Positions 8,628-19,988 of a stretch of DNA of 64,000 nt are shown here, one piece after another. Source of the stretch: Verticillium longisporum (taxonomy: Eukaryota > Ascomycota > Sordariomycetes > Glomerellales > Plectosphaerellaceae). Made by a program: the position numbers and the translations under genes. Each line of letters starts with the position of its first letter. Within the stretch, counting starts at the first letter, position 1. Under the pieces are notes generated by a model, which did not search any database, was not told where the DNA came from, and was given only the letters and a program-made list of their open reading frames with translations. The stretch lies in the NCBI GenBank assembly GCA_019188255.1, contig JAETXT010000008.1:1674001-1738000 (forward strand), in the 5' to 3' direction.

Positions 8628-8969
8628 TCGTTATATTATAGGAGTTAAAGTCCTCTTTAGTCTAGCTTTAGAAGTCTTCGATAAATACTTCTAGGAAGTA
8701 AATTCCCTTTATAGTCCTATATATACTTATTACTTTAAAGATCTAAATACTTTTAAGGTCTATAGATATTAAATTTAATAATCTAGGGAACTATAATTCT
8801 ATTCTATTAATAATAAAGTTAATATTAAGACCTTTCTTAACCTTCTATATTAAATATAATATATTAAGTTCTTCTAGAATACTATTAAACTCCTATTATA
8901 TCTTTTAATACTCTCTAGCTCTATTATAGAGCTATTATTATAATCCGAGGAGCTTATTATTATTAATTT

Positions 8970-9592
8970 TATTAAAGCTCTATTATAGCTAATTAATTAT
9001 TCTATAGAGCTTTATTTATTAGGGTTAATAGCTAGTAATATAGCCTAGGTAGTAATCTTAAATATAGGAGTCCTAAGATACTCGAAGTAGACGGTACTCT
9101 TATAGATTGTATAATAGAGGGTTTCTCTATTATTAAGCTCTTATAAGAGTCTTAAAATACTTAAAGTAAATAGTACTTTTACGATTACTTATAAAGCGTA
9201 ATCGATAAGCTTATATATAGTAAATTTACTATTTATAGGATCGATCTTAACTTCTCTAGCTCTAGCTATTCTATATTATATTAAATATAATATTAATTAA
9301 TATTAAGAGGGCTTTACTATTTATATAAACCCTAATTTATTATTTTAGCTATATTTAAGAGCTCTAAATAAGTAGAGTAGGTAATATAAGACTTATAATA
9401 ATTATTTTTAATACTATCTCTCTAAATTACTACTATCTATATAAATTAGATATACTTATCTAATTTACTAATTATATAAGCTATAAATTATATACTCCTA
9501 AGAGCTATGAATCCTAGCCCTAGTAATTATTATATCGGTAAATCCTATATAGTAATTACTAACCTAGGTAATCCCCTAATATTAGTTTAATA
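8970..9592 (-). repeat. RIP-mutated LTR of the destroyed element
   Basis: This is the counterpart of the LTR at 707-1324 by collinear alignment. The ends have decayed from TGTTGAA to TATTAAA and from TTCAACA to TTTAATA. The length is 623 bp against 618 bp in the intact copy. Confidence 0.7.
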
Positions 9593-10127
9593 TTTTTAGA
9601 ATAATAATATATCTTTATTTTTAAGTAAAATTATTACTTTCTATTATATAGTAATTCCTATCTAATTTCAATGCCCTTAACTATTTTAAATAGATACTCT
9701 TCTAAATAGGCCCTACTTCCCTTAGGGTTAATCCGAGTACTTATATTAACTTAATCGGAAAACGCTTACCTCTATTCCTATCGAAAAATATACTATTCTT
9801 TAATTAAAAATTAGGGCTATTAAGGTCTTCGATCTATTCCTTCCTCTAATGCTTCCTTCTCAAGATATAATAACTTCTATCTCTCCCTTCCTCTTATACT
9901 CCTTTATTAATTTATCTCTCTATAATCCCTTTATCTATTAAGATAATATTACCTTTAGTTATTACCTAGAACCTAGACTAATATTTATTAAATAGAGAAA
10001 ATATTAATAATCTAAATAATAGAATTTATAGATTTAGTAAAGTTCTAGTAGTACTATTAGTATTATTACTTAGTCTAATCTATAGAGTAAGTAATAAAGA
10101 CTAGAAAACTATATATTTTAGTATACA
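9593..10127. other. AT-rich RIPed DNA of unknown origin
   Basis: This sequence is very AT-rich with stops in all frames and has no counterpart in the intact element copy. It is probably the edge of another destroyed repeat in which the old element sat. Composition changes sharply to normal near 10128, at a 12-bp palindrome ACGGAATTCCGT. Confidence 0.6.
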
Positions 10128-10652
10128 AACGGAATTCCGTCGTTTCTTTTATCGCCCCACTATACCCAAGGTGTAGGTAGCTTGAGCTCACTAAGGTACC
10201 TGCCTAGGTACGCTACAAAAGTGATGTAGCAGACCTGGTCAACAGGTGCTGCCACGCCATCCATCATCCGCCTTAGCAATGCCCTTTTCTTTTCCCTTCT
10301 AGAACAAACTCAATACAATATCACCATCTTGCAACGACTGTCAATGCAATGCAGCGACGCAACCTGTCTACCTATTCAAGGACAGTACAAAGAACGGAAG
10401 CTGACAGCTGTCGCCAGGGTGCGCTAACGATGTGGGGCGCCTTTGTTTGCGGTTTGCGGCAGTCACCGCCAACACCAGCGATATCCCAATCTCGATCCAG
10501 CCTCACCAACGACCTGCCTTGCGTCGCCACTCGCGAGCCTTCTCTCACCATCACCACAACCCTCCGGCCACGCGAACAATCGACCGTCAACCGCACCCTT
10601 CTTTAGTCCTCATCCCCCCAGTATTCTCATCCAGCCCCATGCATGCCGTCAG
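10128..10652. other. Upstream region of the JmjC gene
   Basis: Normal-GC sequence between the AT-rich island and the ATG at 10653. It is pyrimidine- and CA-rich, as fungal 5' untranslated regions often are. No other gene is visible. Confidence 0.5.
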
Positions 10653-13285
10653 ATGGCATCCGTCTCCCACGCGCACGCATGCGCAACCACCCCGCCTGCC
10701 CCACAACCCCCGACACCCCCGGCCAAGGACCAGGATGACGACGACGACGACGCCCTTGTCCTGACGCGGGACCAGCTGCGCCGGCTGCATGCCTTTCGCG
10801 ACGCCCTGCACCGCTGTGCGAGCGCCTCCGAACGGGACCGTCTCTGCCTCGCGCTGCGCGACCAGCTCATCGATCACGAGGGCGGCCATGAGATCCTCGT
10901 CGCCTGCGCCGAGCGCCTCACCGCCAAGGCCTGCGCCGAGTACTTTCAGTGGAGGGTCGACATGGCCGGACGCCCTCCAACGCCCCTTGCTGTGACCTTT
11001 CGGGAGGATCACGTGGCCCCGTGGGATCGCTTCTTCGGCCTCGCCTCCATCGGATACGCTGCGCGCCTTCGATGTCTCGACGCCCTGACCGAGGTTGCCC
11101 ATCGCTGGGGCCGCCACGTTGTGCTTCACTACGACTTGGTCCTCGGTGGCCCAGAGTACTGCCATCATCTTCGCATCGCCGCTCGTGTGATTCCCACCTT
11201 TGACAACGCCGTCGTCGCCCTCAACAGGTGCACAAAGGAGCGCGCTGCAACCCAGCCGCCGTCGCATCCGGCGCGCGACGTATCAAGTCATATCGACGTC
11301 GAGGATCTCCAGCGCATCACGCAGTGGTGGGAGAACGGCACCTACCCGCGGAAGCACCTGCGCGACGAAGACCTGCCTCCGGGCTACGGCTTTGACGACT
11401 TCCACCTCATGGTTCTGCTGGAGCGTGCTTGGCCGCCCATCAAGAGCGCCTCCTCGTCGCCTGTGAGCTGGCCGGCGACGAGCCTCATCACGCCGGTACG
11501 CTCCATACGGGAGAGCGTCAAGACGGCGGCGGCGGCGGCCCCTCAGTGGTCGCCCTACCGGTTGGTGCCCATCCCTCGTGAGCGCACGACGCTGGCGTCC
11601 CCGAAGACGAAGACGTCGGCTGGCCAGGGCACCCGGTCCTATGGGGACCCGGCAGGCGAGATACGTCGTCACCACCCGCTTCCAGCAACACCCATGGCGG
11701 CAGACCCCCGATGTGTCTGCCCCGATGACGTCCCACCCATGCTTCTCTTGGCCCTGGACATTCCCACGACATTCACCCCAGCCTTTGCGACGAAACTTAC
11801 TCCCTTTCTTGGCAAGCTCTGCCGGCCGCATCTGCAACATTTCGCCGAGCACACCGCTGCGGCAATGGCCATCCAGCCCCATGTCACTCCTACCAAGGCG
11901 ATAGGAACGAACGCTACGAACCCCACCACGCCTGATGCATCCGCCGCCCAGCGCACATCCTCGTTTGGTAGTGTCGATGAGCACAGGCCAAAGAGGCAGC
12001 GAGTCGACGACCAGATCCCACATGGAACCGCGTCACAGGGGCGGGCCTTGCATGACCGCGATGCCGACGAGGCCTATCGAAAGCAGGTCCTGAGCGAGCT
12101 GCGGCAGAAAGTCGAGGACACGATCTTCCCGGCGAGTACGCATGGCGAGGGAACCAACAGACTGATTCAGGAGCTTCTCGAGAAGGCTGAGCCGCCAAAC
12201 ACGTCCCGCGACAAGGGCGCCATCGAGATGCTGTTCTGCAGCGGCGACCAAGCAGAGGCCCTCGTCGACTTTGAGTCCCCGCACGGCGCCCCCATCGTCA
12301 CCGACGGCCAGCAACAGTTCCGCTGGAAGACGAGGGAGCGCCCGATCGCCCAATTTCTCCGTCGCATGGGAAACCTCGACAGGTTCATCTCGGTCCAGAT
12401 CCCTTCGCGCAGCGCCCTCTCGGAGTCGTTCGAGGTCCGCAAGCTGAGCGAGGTCAAGTCTCGCTACGTCGCCGACGAGAGCACCGACGACCCGTGGAAT
12501 ATTCTCGACCTGCAAAGCCCCCTGCCGTCGGCGATCCTGCCGAGTTTTCTGTCTGGCGAGAATTGCCAGTTACTCCTCCAAGTCCGTGACACGGTCCTCA
12601 TGGAGGAGAGCGCCGAGAGGGTCGTCGCCTCGAGCCGGCAGTGGAACGAGTGGCGGAACGTGCTCGAATGGGTCCTCATGTCGCAGGGCGGCCACAACAC
12701 GGCCCCACACATGGACAGCCACGGCTTCTCGACCTGGATCACGGCGCAGGAGGGCCGCATCGGCTTCGGTTGGCTCTCCGACCCCACGGACGACGAGCGT
12801 GCCGCCTGGATTGCCAACCCGGGCTCCTACACTGGCGGCCGCTGGCGCTACACCGTGCTCAAGCCTGGCCAGACCGTCTTCTTTGTCTCAGGTACCATCC
12901 ACTTTGTCTTTCGCATACGTGCGCCCCAGACGCTGGCGCTCGGCGGGCACGTCCTGCAGTGGTCCGGCCTCGAGCGGTGGATGGCCATCGTCCTGACGCA
13001 GATGCGGAACCCGTCCATCACCAATGAGGACATGGGCGCCAGCGCAGCGAAATATGTTGGTGTCGTCTCAAGACTCGTGGCGGCCAAAGTGAATGAGGAC
13101 AGGGCGAACGGGCTCGAGATTGAGGACCGCATCCTGCGTTTTCTGCACTCTGTCAAGGTATGTAAGGGGTCGCTTGCGTTTCTTAGGTCTGCTGCTAATC
13201 ACGACAGGCGTTTGAAACGGCGTATGGTCAACTCAACAAGAAGAAGCGCCGCTCGCCGGCCGGTTCAAAGAAGAAGGCTCGATGA
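10653..13285 (+). CDS. JmjC-domain protein (Fe(II)/2-oxoglutarate-dependent oxygenase family)
   Basis: The model joins 10653-13157 and 13208-13285 (860 aa). The 50-nt intron has GTATGT, a CTAAT branch and CAG. Reading through it would give an unrelated tail, whereas splicing gives a Lys/Arg-rich C-terminus (NKKKRRSPAG) that looks like a nuclear localisation signal. The N-terminus starts MASVSHAHAC and has an Asp run, then an alpha-helical region. A JmjC fold is indicated in the last third: the iron ligands are H686 and D688 in APHMDSHGFSTW and H750 in VSGTIHFVF. JmjC proteins usually demethylate histones or hydroxylate proteins; the substrate here cannot be told. The family is fairly sure because the HxD...H pattern and the surrounding TWI and GGRWRYTVLKPGQTVF segments fit. 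Confidence 0.85.
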
Positions 13286-14939
13286 GGTCTCGATACAAGC
13301 CTGCTGGCCGAAGCTGCAGGTCAACGGCATGGTGCAGTGACTGCAGCCAGCGCATCCGCAGTCTACAACCCTTGAAGCGGCAGAACATGAGGTGCAGGAC
13401 CGCACCTTCAGTCGAAGCAACTGCATCTGTATAACAAAGGATGCCCGGGATACCATGCAGAACGCCGTGCTTCCGCCACCCCTCGAAACCTGCAGCATTT
13501 TGTTTCTCTAGCGACTGGAAGTCTTCTCAGTATCATTCGTGCTTGCGGATTTCGATTACTCTCCTTGTCGTCACACGGCGCGCGCACATCAGCTCGGGGC
13601 TGGTGTGTGGAAAGTTGTACAATAAGCATCTTGGGGCGGGCCCTAGGCATCAATGGCGTTATGTACAGTACGGAACATGATGGACGGTATGACTCATTGT
13701 ATTTTGTTGGTTCGGCAATACGATTCTGTTTTGGCTTTTGAAAGAAGTACATGCTCATGCGCACCAATCTTTGTGCCAGATGTGCCAATGCTGAGTTGGA
13801 TTTCGACGAGTCCAGAAGGCTATCTGCCATTCAAATTCGCCATGGGTCGAAACATTTCTGCAGTGACACCTCACAACTTGGAGATTAGTGGATCGCAAGC
13901 ATCCTGTGCGCGGTTCCAGCCTGGCTCGCAGCATCTTCGCTCCGGAGGATAAAATGGCTAGAAAGGGAGAGCGTTGGACAGGCCGAAACAGCCACAGTCC
14001 TGGCCCCAGGACGATCAAAGAGACAACTCGGAGAACCCTTTACACAGAGAACCCCTCACACACTCTCAGACTGGACTGTTGAGCAGCCTCGAGATGTTTC
14101 CTCATCGCTGCACGTCCTGGCGTGTTCTTGCCTATTTCTTCTTTCGTGCAAACTACGCTCCTGCCTCGCTGTCACCGGTCAGACCTTGAGACAAGTGGCG
14201 CCAACCAAAATGTCGGCGCCAACCGAAATGTCTGCTCTTGTCCTCTTGGGCAAGGGCCCGAGGCAGGAAGCGGATTGCATTCTATTCAGGGCCAGTAAGG
14301 TCTGGGGGCTGTTCTGTCTTGACACGGCGACACAGCCGTTGGACAATGTCAATGCAGGCAAACGCGCGCGTCGGCGATGAATGCAATAGCACGTGGAAGA
14401 GCAGTCGGGTCAAACACGATCTTATGTGAGATCCCTAAACTGCTTACATACGTCTCAGCCTGTGATAAGGCTGCCCGTGCAACAATCATCTATTCTTTAC
14501 AAGCCCTAGTCCGGGAGTGATAGCCTCTGAGACGAGCGTGGATCATGTATATGAATTCCAGGCACTCATTCCATCATTGGAACATGACTGGCTTGGACAT
14601 TTCATAGAAGAACTGATGGAGACCGCCTGCGTAAATGCGCGCTAGAAACCGAGAGAGGTGCTATAGCGGAAGTAATGGAGTCGAGGTTGCGCTCTTGCCT
14701 ATTATATCTCGCCACGCCCAAGTGCGAAAGGCTTCGGTTGTGGTCTCCAGTTGATAGAAAGTTTCTCCTCCTGAAACGCCATATAATAGTCCTACGGCAC
14801 GCCCCCATTCCTTGTTTCGTCTCAGATATTCCATCCAACCCTTTACCAAGGTTTAATGGTAGTTATTCCCACGCCCATTTGCTGATATAGTCCATAGATC
14901 AACACCACCACCACTTACAACAACAGGAACAACAACACT
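13286..14939. other. Intergenic, no supported gene
   Basis: Only short overlapping frames are present and none has a recognisable domain or plausible splice pattern. At 14197-14232 an 18-bp unit GGCGCCAACCRAAATGTC occurs twice in tandem with one mismatch. The last part (to 14940) is CA-rich and probably the 5' untranslated exon of the next gene. Confidence 0.5.
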
Positions 14940-15468
14940 AGTAAGAAAGCAATTAGTAGCTCGTGCGATATCCGCAACGCAGCGTTGACTGACTCTGTTT
15001 TTCTCAGTGTCTCAAAGGAGAACCATTTCTTCCCGGCAAGGTCTCCGGCTATTGGGCGTAGACAACTGGAGTGACGAGGACTGGAATGCCCTCACCGACG
15101 AGGGGTTCCAGATGATGTGCCGCGTCTTTGCAGCCATCAGGACCGGTGTTGACCCCGGTCCCAGCGCTACCCCTGCCGCCGCCACTACTGGTGGCGTGAC
15201 CGTCAGCGCGGCGAGGGCACCTCCCAGCGTGCGCGCCGCCGTCGCCAACGCTGCCTCGCCGCCGCCGCCGCCTCCTCTGCTGCCGACGCCGGTGCCGACG
15301 TCCCTTCCATTGATATGGTGGCGCCAAGCTCACCGAGGTGAGCTTGGCAGCACTCTCTCCGAATACAGCATCCAGAAAGAGTCCGCACGCGGAGACTTTT
15401 CTGCATTTTTCCGAGCGTTTCTTTCGTTTCGTTTTTTTTATTCCTTGAATTGCTGTGAGATGATCTGA
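14940..15468 (+). CDS. Small hypothetical protein; start codon apparently split by an intron (A|TG)
   Basis: An intron from 14941 (GTAAGA) to 15007 (TTTTTCTCAG, branch GACTGAC) joins the A at 14940 to TG at 15008. This creates an ATG followed by a frame of 153 residues to 15468. Without splicing no suitable ATG opens this frame. The protein starts MSQRRTISSR, has a short segment LRLLGVDNWSDEDWNALTDE that looks folded, then an Ala/Pro-rich part with a run of six prolines, and ends in an aromatic-rich tail. A 12-bp hairpin (15323-15348) lies inside the frame, and a GTGAGC there (15338) could be another 5' splice site, so the 3' half of the model is weak. I do not recognise the family. Confidence 0.4.
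15323..15348. repeat. Perfect 12-bp inverted repeat (hairpin)
   Basis: GCCAAGCTCACC and its exact reverse complement are separated by only two bases (GA). In RNA this would fold as a very stable hairpin. Confidence 0.85.
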
Positions 15469-18432
15469 ATGGTATAATCTACAAGCTGCTCATCCAAACT
15501 ATGTTTCCGTCTAAGATCCTGGGAACTGATATCCGCTCTGATGTGTGACGGCTCCTCGGGTTCTTTGGTCTTGTTGAACATTGTTCTTGGGAGCATTGTT
15601 TGTGGAGAGGCAACCCGGCGATAGCCTCTGTTAGGAAGCCTCCCTTGATCTCTGGCGGTGAGTCGCCCCAGAGACTTGGCACGGCCGTTCCGGCACTTCG
15701 AGCCGCATAGTCTTGGAACGTTCCAGCAGACGTGGGCGGGGTGACCGTCCTCGACCACACCATTCTATCCTATAGGTGCGGACAATGCGCTGTTGCCGGA
15801 GTAATTTGTCAAGCGCACGGCTTCATCAGGCAACACAGACATGGGGCAACTCTGAACCGAGTCATATGTGGCTTGTGGAGAGATGGAAAGGATCGTACGG
15901 GGGTAGGCGGTGACGAGCATTGGTCTCCTGAGTGGGCCCACTCGTGGCAACATAACTAATGGCCCGGATGTATTGTAGAAAGGCTGTCAACTTCTCTCGA
16001 CAGAATTGGAGACCTATGATACAGATGGGCTGGGGAGACTGGTTGCAACACAGTGGTCGAGGTTGGCGGACCCGCTCATCTTCCCATCTTAAATCGCTGA
16101 CATGGGCCCCCGAGATGGCACTCATACCACCGCCAGTTGAAAAGGAAGAACCATTTTCCAGTTGCGTTCACGTACCATCTGTGAATGGGCTACCAGCTGT
16201 AGATGCTGCTGTGATGTGATCGGCGTCATGCCGATTCTCACCAGGTCTCCATGTACCATTATAGACGTGGATTGTCCTTCGACTCTGAAATCCTAAATTT
16301 TACAGAAGCAAGCGGCACTTTATCCTGGAATACTGACTCAGGGCATGAGCGAAAAATAATGCAGGTGGAAAGGCGCAAAGCAATCGAGCATCCAGTATCA
16401 ATAGACAATTGTCCCGATACTGCCGCACCTTGACCGAGGATGCGACCTCGATTCCGACACTTCACTGCCGGCTTCGGCGGATGTGTTTTACTGAAGTAAG
16501 ATGACTCGAGACACACACTCCCTACGCCGGAATGCCTCCTATTCATCTCGAGAGTCAGCACAAATCAGACTCGGATGTCGGTCACTGATGACATAACGCA
16601 TCAACCCCACCTTTCGGCCCACATCCCGGGATCCAGGTCCACGATGCTTGTTCCGCAAAGTCAGCCAGAACCAGCCATGCCAAGGAGAGTATGATCCGAG
16701 ACACACAGCTGTGATGCCTGTCCGCGATCATCAAATGCACCAGATGGACTTCTTATGTCGCCATATGACCATGCCGACTGCATATATCAGTGTTTACTAC
16801 CCACACAACAAGGTCCCCGGTGCGGCTCACGTCACATTCGACTTGTATAGGTATGTTATCCACTTGGTGCTGCCAATTATTATACCAAGCACGAGGAAGA
16901 AGGACCATGTGCCAAGACCGTGAGAGACTCTGGCTCTGACTCGAACCGGACGCGTCTCTTGCGACAAAAGTCCGCAAAACGTATATCAATGACTCGGGTG
17001 ACGAGGGGAAATCCTCAGATCATGAGCACGAATAGCAATTCGATCCAGAAAAGTATGTCGGACCCTCGTCCGCTTCCGCGGCCCCTGTTCCGGGTGATCA
17101 AGCGCCAGAACGAGAGCTCTGGTCCTCATACGGCTAATTTGCGGCTGGCTGCTACCCGCCGCACCTAGAAACGCCATCTCGTAGAGGCCCTTCCCTAAGG
17201 GCGACCCCTGGGATCAATTGCCATGTCGCGACCGCTGGCGACAACCATCTGGCCATTTCGGCGGTATGATCTCGCGGTTGCCCACATTTCTCTCAGCGCA
17301 TAGACTTGCGATTCGCCACCGCGGGTTTTCTCCTCTCTTCCCTTTATAGCTTTATCTGCAAGATGTTCTTTTAGTTCCAGCCTTGAATGGTGTGGAAGAA
17401 GACCAGCTGCTGGCGTTGGACGTCTTCGGATGAAAGGCTGAACGATGGCACGGTGCTACATGACAGGAGGCTGACATGACCAGACGCCCCGGACGAGATA
17501 AACGACTGCGCGTGGATCGCAGCCAGACGCAGTTACATGCATAAGTAGCAACTGCCAGCAGACCCTGGAGTCCTATGGCACAACTCGGAGCGTCTTTGCT
17601 CAAGGGTCGCCATGCCGGTCCTGTATTGATTACCAACCATGCGGCTTGTGCATCCTGGCGATCATTCACATCTAACACGCCAATCCAACAACCAGCGGGA
17701 CCTTGATAAGGATTGGGCATGGCCAGAATCTGATCCCATGCACGCGAAAGCTTGTCTGTAGCGCGATTCGAGGCTCGCATCTCCACAGGGCCTGGCGCCC
17801 CGAACCAACCGCGTCTCAAGCCGGATCCCTCCTATGCGTTGTAGAAGATTCGCCAATGGGCAGCAAAAGAAAGGCTTCTAGAAGGTGAACGGGCCCAGCC
17901 CTAGGGACCCCTGGACGCGCGAGTCAAACTCAAAAAGGACCTGTGGCCGTGGCCACGGACCATTCGAGGGAGCCCATTCTGCCGCATTAGAGTTCGCCGC
18001 CGCCTGTGACTTCCTGTGCTACACGCCTCTCCAGCGCCCTTCCGCAGCGGACGCGAAGCCTCAAGGTCTCAAGTGCCTGACTCGCCGCGATGCCATCGGG
18101 CTCCCCCGCCTGAACCGGACCTTTCTGCCCATGTAGATCGTCCGAGCTCGAAACACATTCAGTTAGCTTTGAGCCGGCCTCTGGCCATGCCAGCCACGCC
18201 CCCAACGAGCCCTCCACTACATCTGCTCCCATAACTGTGTGACGCCCCCTCTTTCCCCCAAGCCTATTTTGCTGGTTCTTTTATCGAGCTCGAATTGAAC
18301 GTGGAATCGATAGAATATATTGCGAAAAATCCCCTGGCCGCGACTGTCCATTCACGTCTCTCCCGATCCACCATCGACGAGAATGGACAGCCAGTCGTTC
18401 ACGGCCCGAACCTCCTGACAAGGGCTGGGAAC
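15469..18432. other. Intergenic, no supported gene
   Basis: About 3 kb of normal-GC sequence. The frames are short, overlap on both strands and contain no recognisable motif. A minus-strand frame at 17352-17819 looks random in composition. Confidence 0.5.
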
Positions 18433-19988
18433 ATGGCATCCTCCGATAGCGAGCCCTCTCGACAGCTTGGGTACCTACCGCCGCCGCCGGGCGTCACACC
18501 AGACTTTGACCATCCACGAGACGCAGGCAGGGTGGTGGTCCTGGCTGGGCTGATTGTCTGCAATGTTCTCGTCACCATTTTTGTCTCTCTGCGAGGCTAC
18601 GTCAAGGTTTTCATCAACCACCGCATTCTGTTGGCCGACTGTACGTGCGAGACATACCTCTCGATTGGGAGATGACGAAAGCTAACACAACGCCCAGGGG
18701 CATGCTTGGTATCTTGGGTTCTGATCCTGGTCTATTCCGCGACCGTCTTCACCAGTGAGCAAGACACGTATGGTCAACATGTTCATTCTCATGCTCAACT
18801 CATCCCAGTGATCCATTACGGTCTCGGGCACTACGCCTGGGAAGTGACGGTGGAGCATTACTCTGAAGTGCTCAAGGTGAGCCCACGTACGCCCTTTGCT
18901 TACGAAATATCCACAACTGATCGATGAAGTGGCTCTATGCAAGTTCCATCGTTTACATACCAGCGGCATACCTCACCAAAGTCACCCTCCTGTTGCTGAT
19001 TGCCCGCGTCTTCGCCGTCAATGAGCGCGTCGCCAAAGGCATCCACTGGTTTCTCTGGGCACTACTCCTCCTCTACACCCCCGTGCAGACCATCAAGATC
19101 ATCATCTGCGTGCCGATCACCTCGTATTGGGACTTTTCCGTATCAGGACGATGCATTAACCAGCGCAAAGTATTTATCGTCGACCTGTCCATCGCCGTCA
19201 TGGCTGACCTCGTCATCATCATTCTCCCCATCCCGATGACCTGGTCGCTGAACCTGCCGCTGAGGAAGAAGATCAAGATCATCCTCATGCTTGGGGCCGG
19301 CGGTGCCGCAACAGCCGTCACCATCTTCCGCTTGATCAGGGTAGTCCAATTCGTCGGCTCCAAGGATGTGACAGCCGACTTTGGCGTTCTTGGCTTGACG
19401 ACGTATGTACTTTTGCTTCCGCCAGCTGCCCATGTACTGACTGGATGTAGATGCGTCGAGCTCACTGTAGGCCTCATCTGTGCTTGCCTCCCCTCCGTCA
19501 ATCTCCTCTTCGAACGCCACCAGTCCGCTCGCAACCGCTCTACGGCCCGCAACGTCCCGCGCACCGGCCGCTGGAGCCCTGCTGTCGACAAGACGTCGCA
19601 GTGGTGGGACACGGTCACGGGTAGGCGGACGGCTGACGCCACGGCCCTGACAACCACCTCTCAGACGCCGGCGACGGCGCTCTCGCAGACTGCCATGACT
19701 GAGGTTGCTCCTAGTCAGCAGCAGACTTGCCCACCATCCCACTGTCGGCAGATGACCTTCGACGTTGAGCTGGCAATGTTTACGGGACAGCCAGTCGACG
19801 AAGCGTCGGCTGAGCCGGAGGTTAAAGGATCCGATGTAAGGATTAACTCGTTCGAAGGACGACGGGAGGGATGGCTCGCGCCCCGAGTGGACGGGGCAGT
19901 CGAGTCGAGGGATTTTAACCAGATTATGGGCACAAGGTTATGGAGCACCATCTGGGACGGGTGCAAGGACGATATCCCGAGAGCATGA
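18433..19988 (+). CDS. Seven-transmembrane fungal rhodopsin-domain integral membrane protein
   Basis: The model joins 18433-18640, 18698-18754, 18809-18876, 18930-19402 and 19451-19988 (447 aa). All four introns (48-57 nt) have GT-AG ends and a recognisable branch site. Splicing gives the ordered segments DWACLVSWVL, YGLGHYAWEV, LYASSIVYIPAAYLTKVTLL and VELTVGLICACLPSVNLLFER, which are the usual landmarks of the fungal family with seven membrane helices often called rhodopsin-domain or PTH11-like proteins. The long C-terminal tail (last 180 residues) is Ser/Thr-rich and cytoplasmic by the family model. Introns 2 and 4 are multiples of three without stops, so retained forms would stay in frame. 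Members may act in surface sensing, but the ligand is unknown. Confidence 0.88.

Larger units (their letters stand above)
1325..9592 (-). mobile_element. RIP-destroyed LTR retrotransposon, interrupted by the chromovirus at 1806-8627
   Basis: Two AT-rich segments, 1325-1805 and 8628-9592, are one element cut by the younger chromovirus. Aligned to the intact copy (positions 1-1324) they match base for base apart from mass C-to-T and G-to-A changes. For example the TTTTGTTGAAGC at the inner LTR end is TTTTATTAAAGC here, and GGTTCAACA at the outer end is AGTTTAATA. The gag-like frame is full of stops. The sequence at 1325-1446 corresponds to the part of the intact copy left of the window. The element is dead and serves as a landing pad for later insertions. 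Confidence 0.8.

Noticed and set aside
11283..12023. Long minus-strand frames inside the JmjC gene (also 10587-11267 and 12033-12515)
   Set aside because: They are shadows of the high-GC coding strand, which has the JmjC iron-binding pattern and a supported intron.
17352..17819. Minus-strand frame of 155 codons
   Set aside because: No recognisable motif and frames of similar length overlap on both strands.
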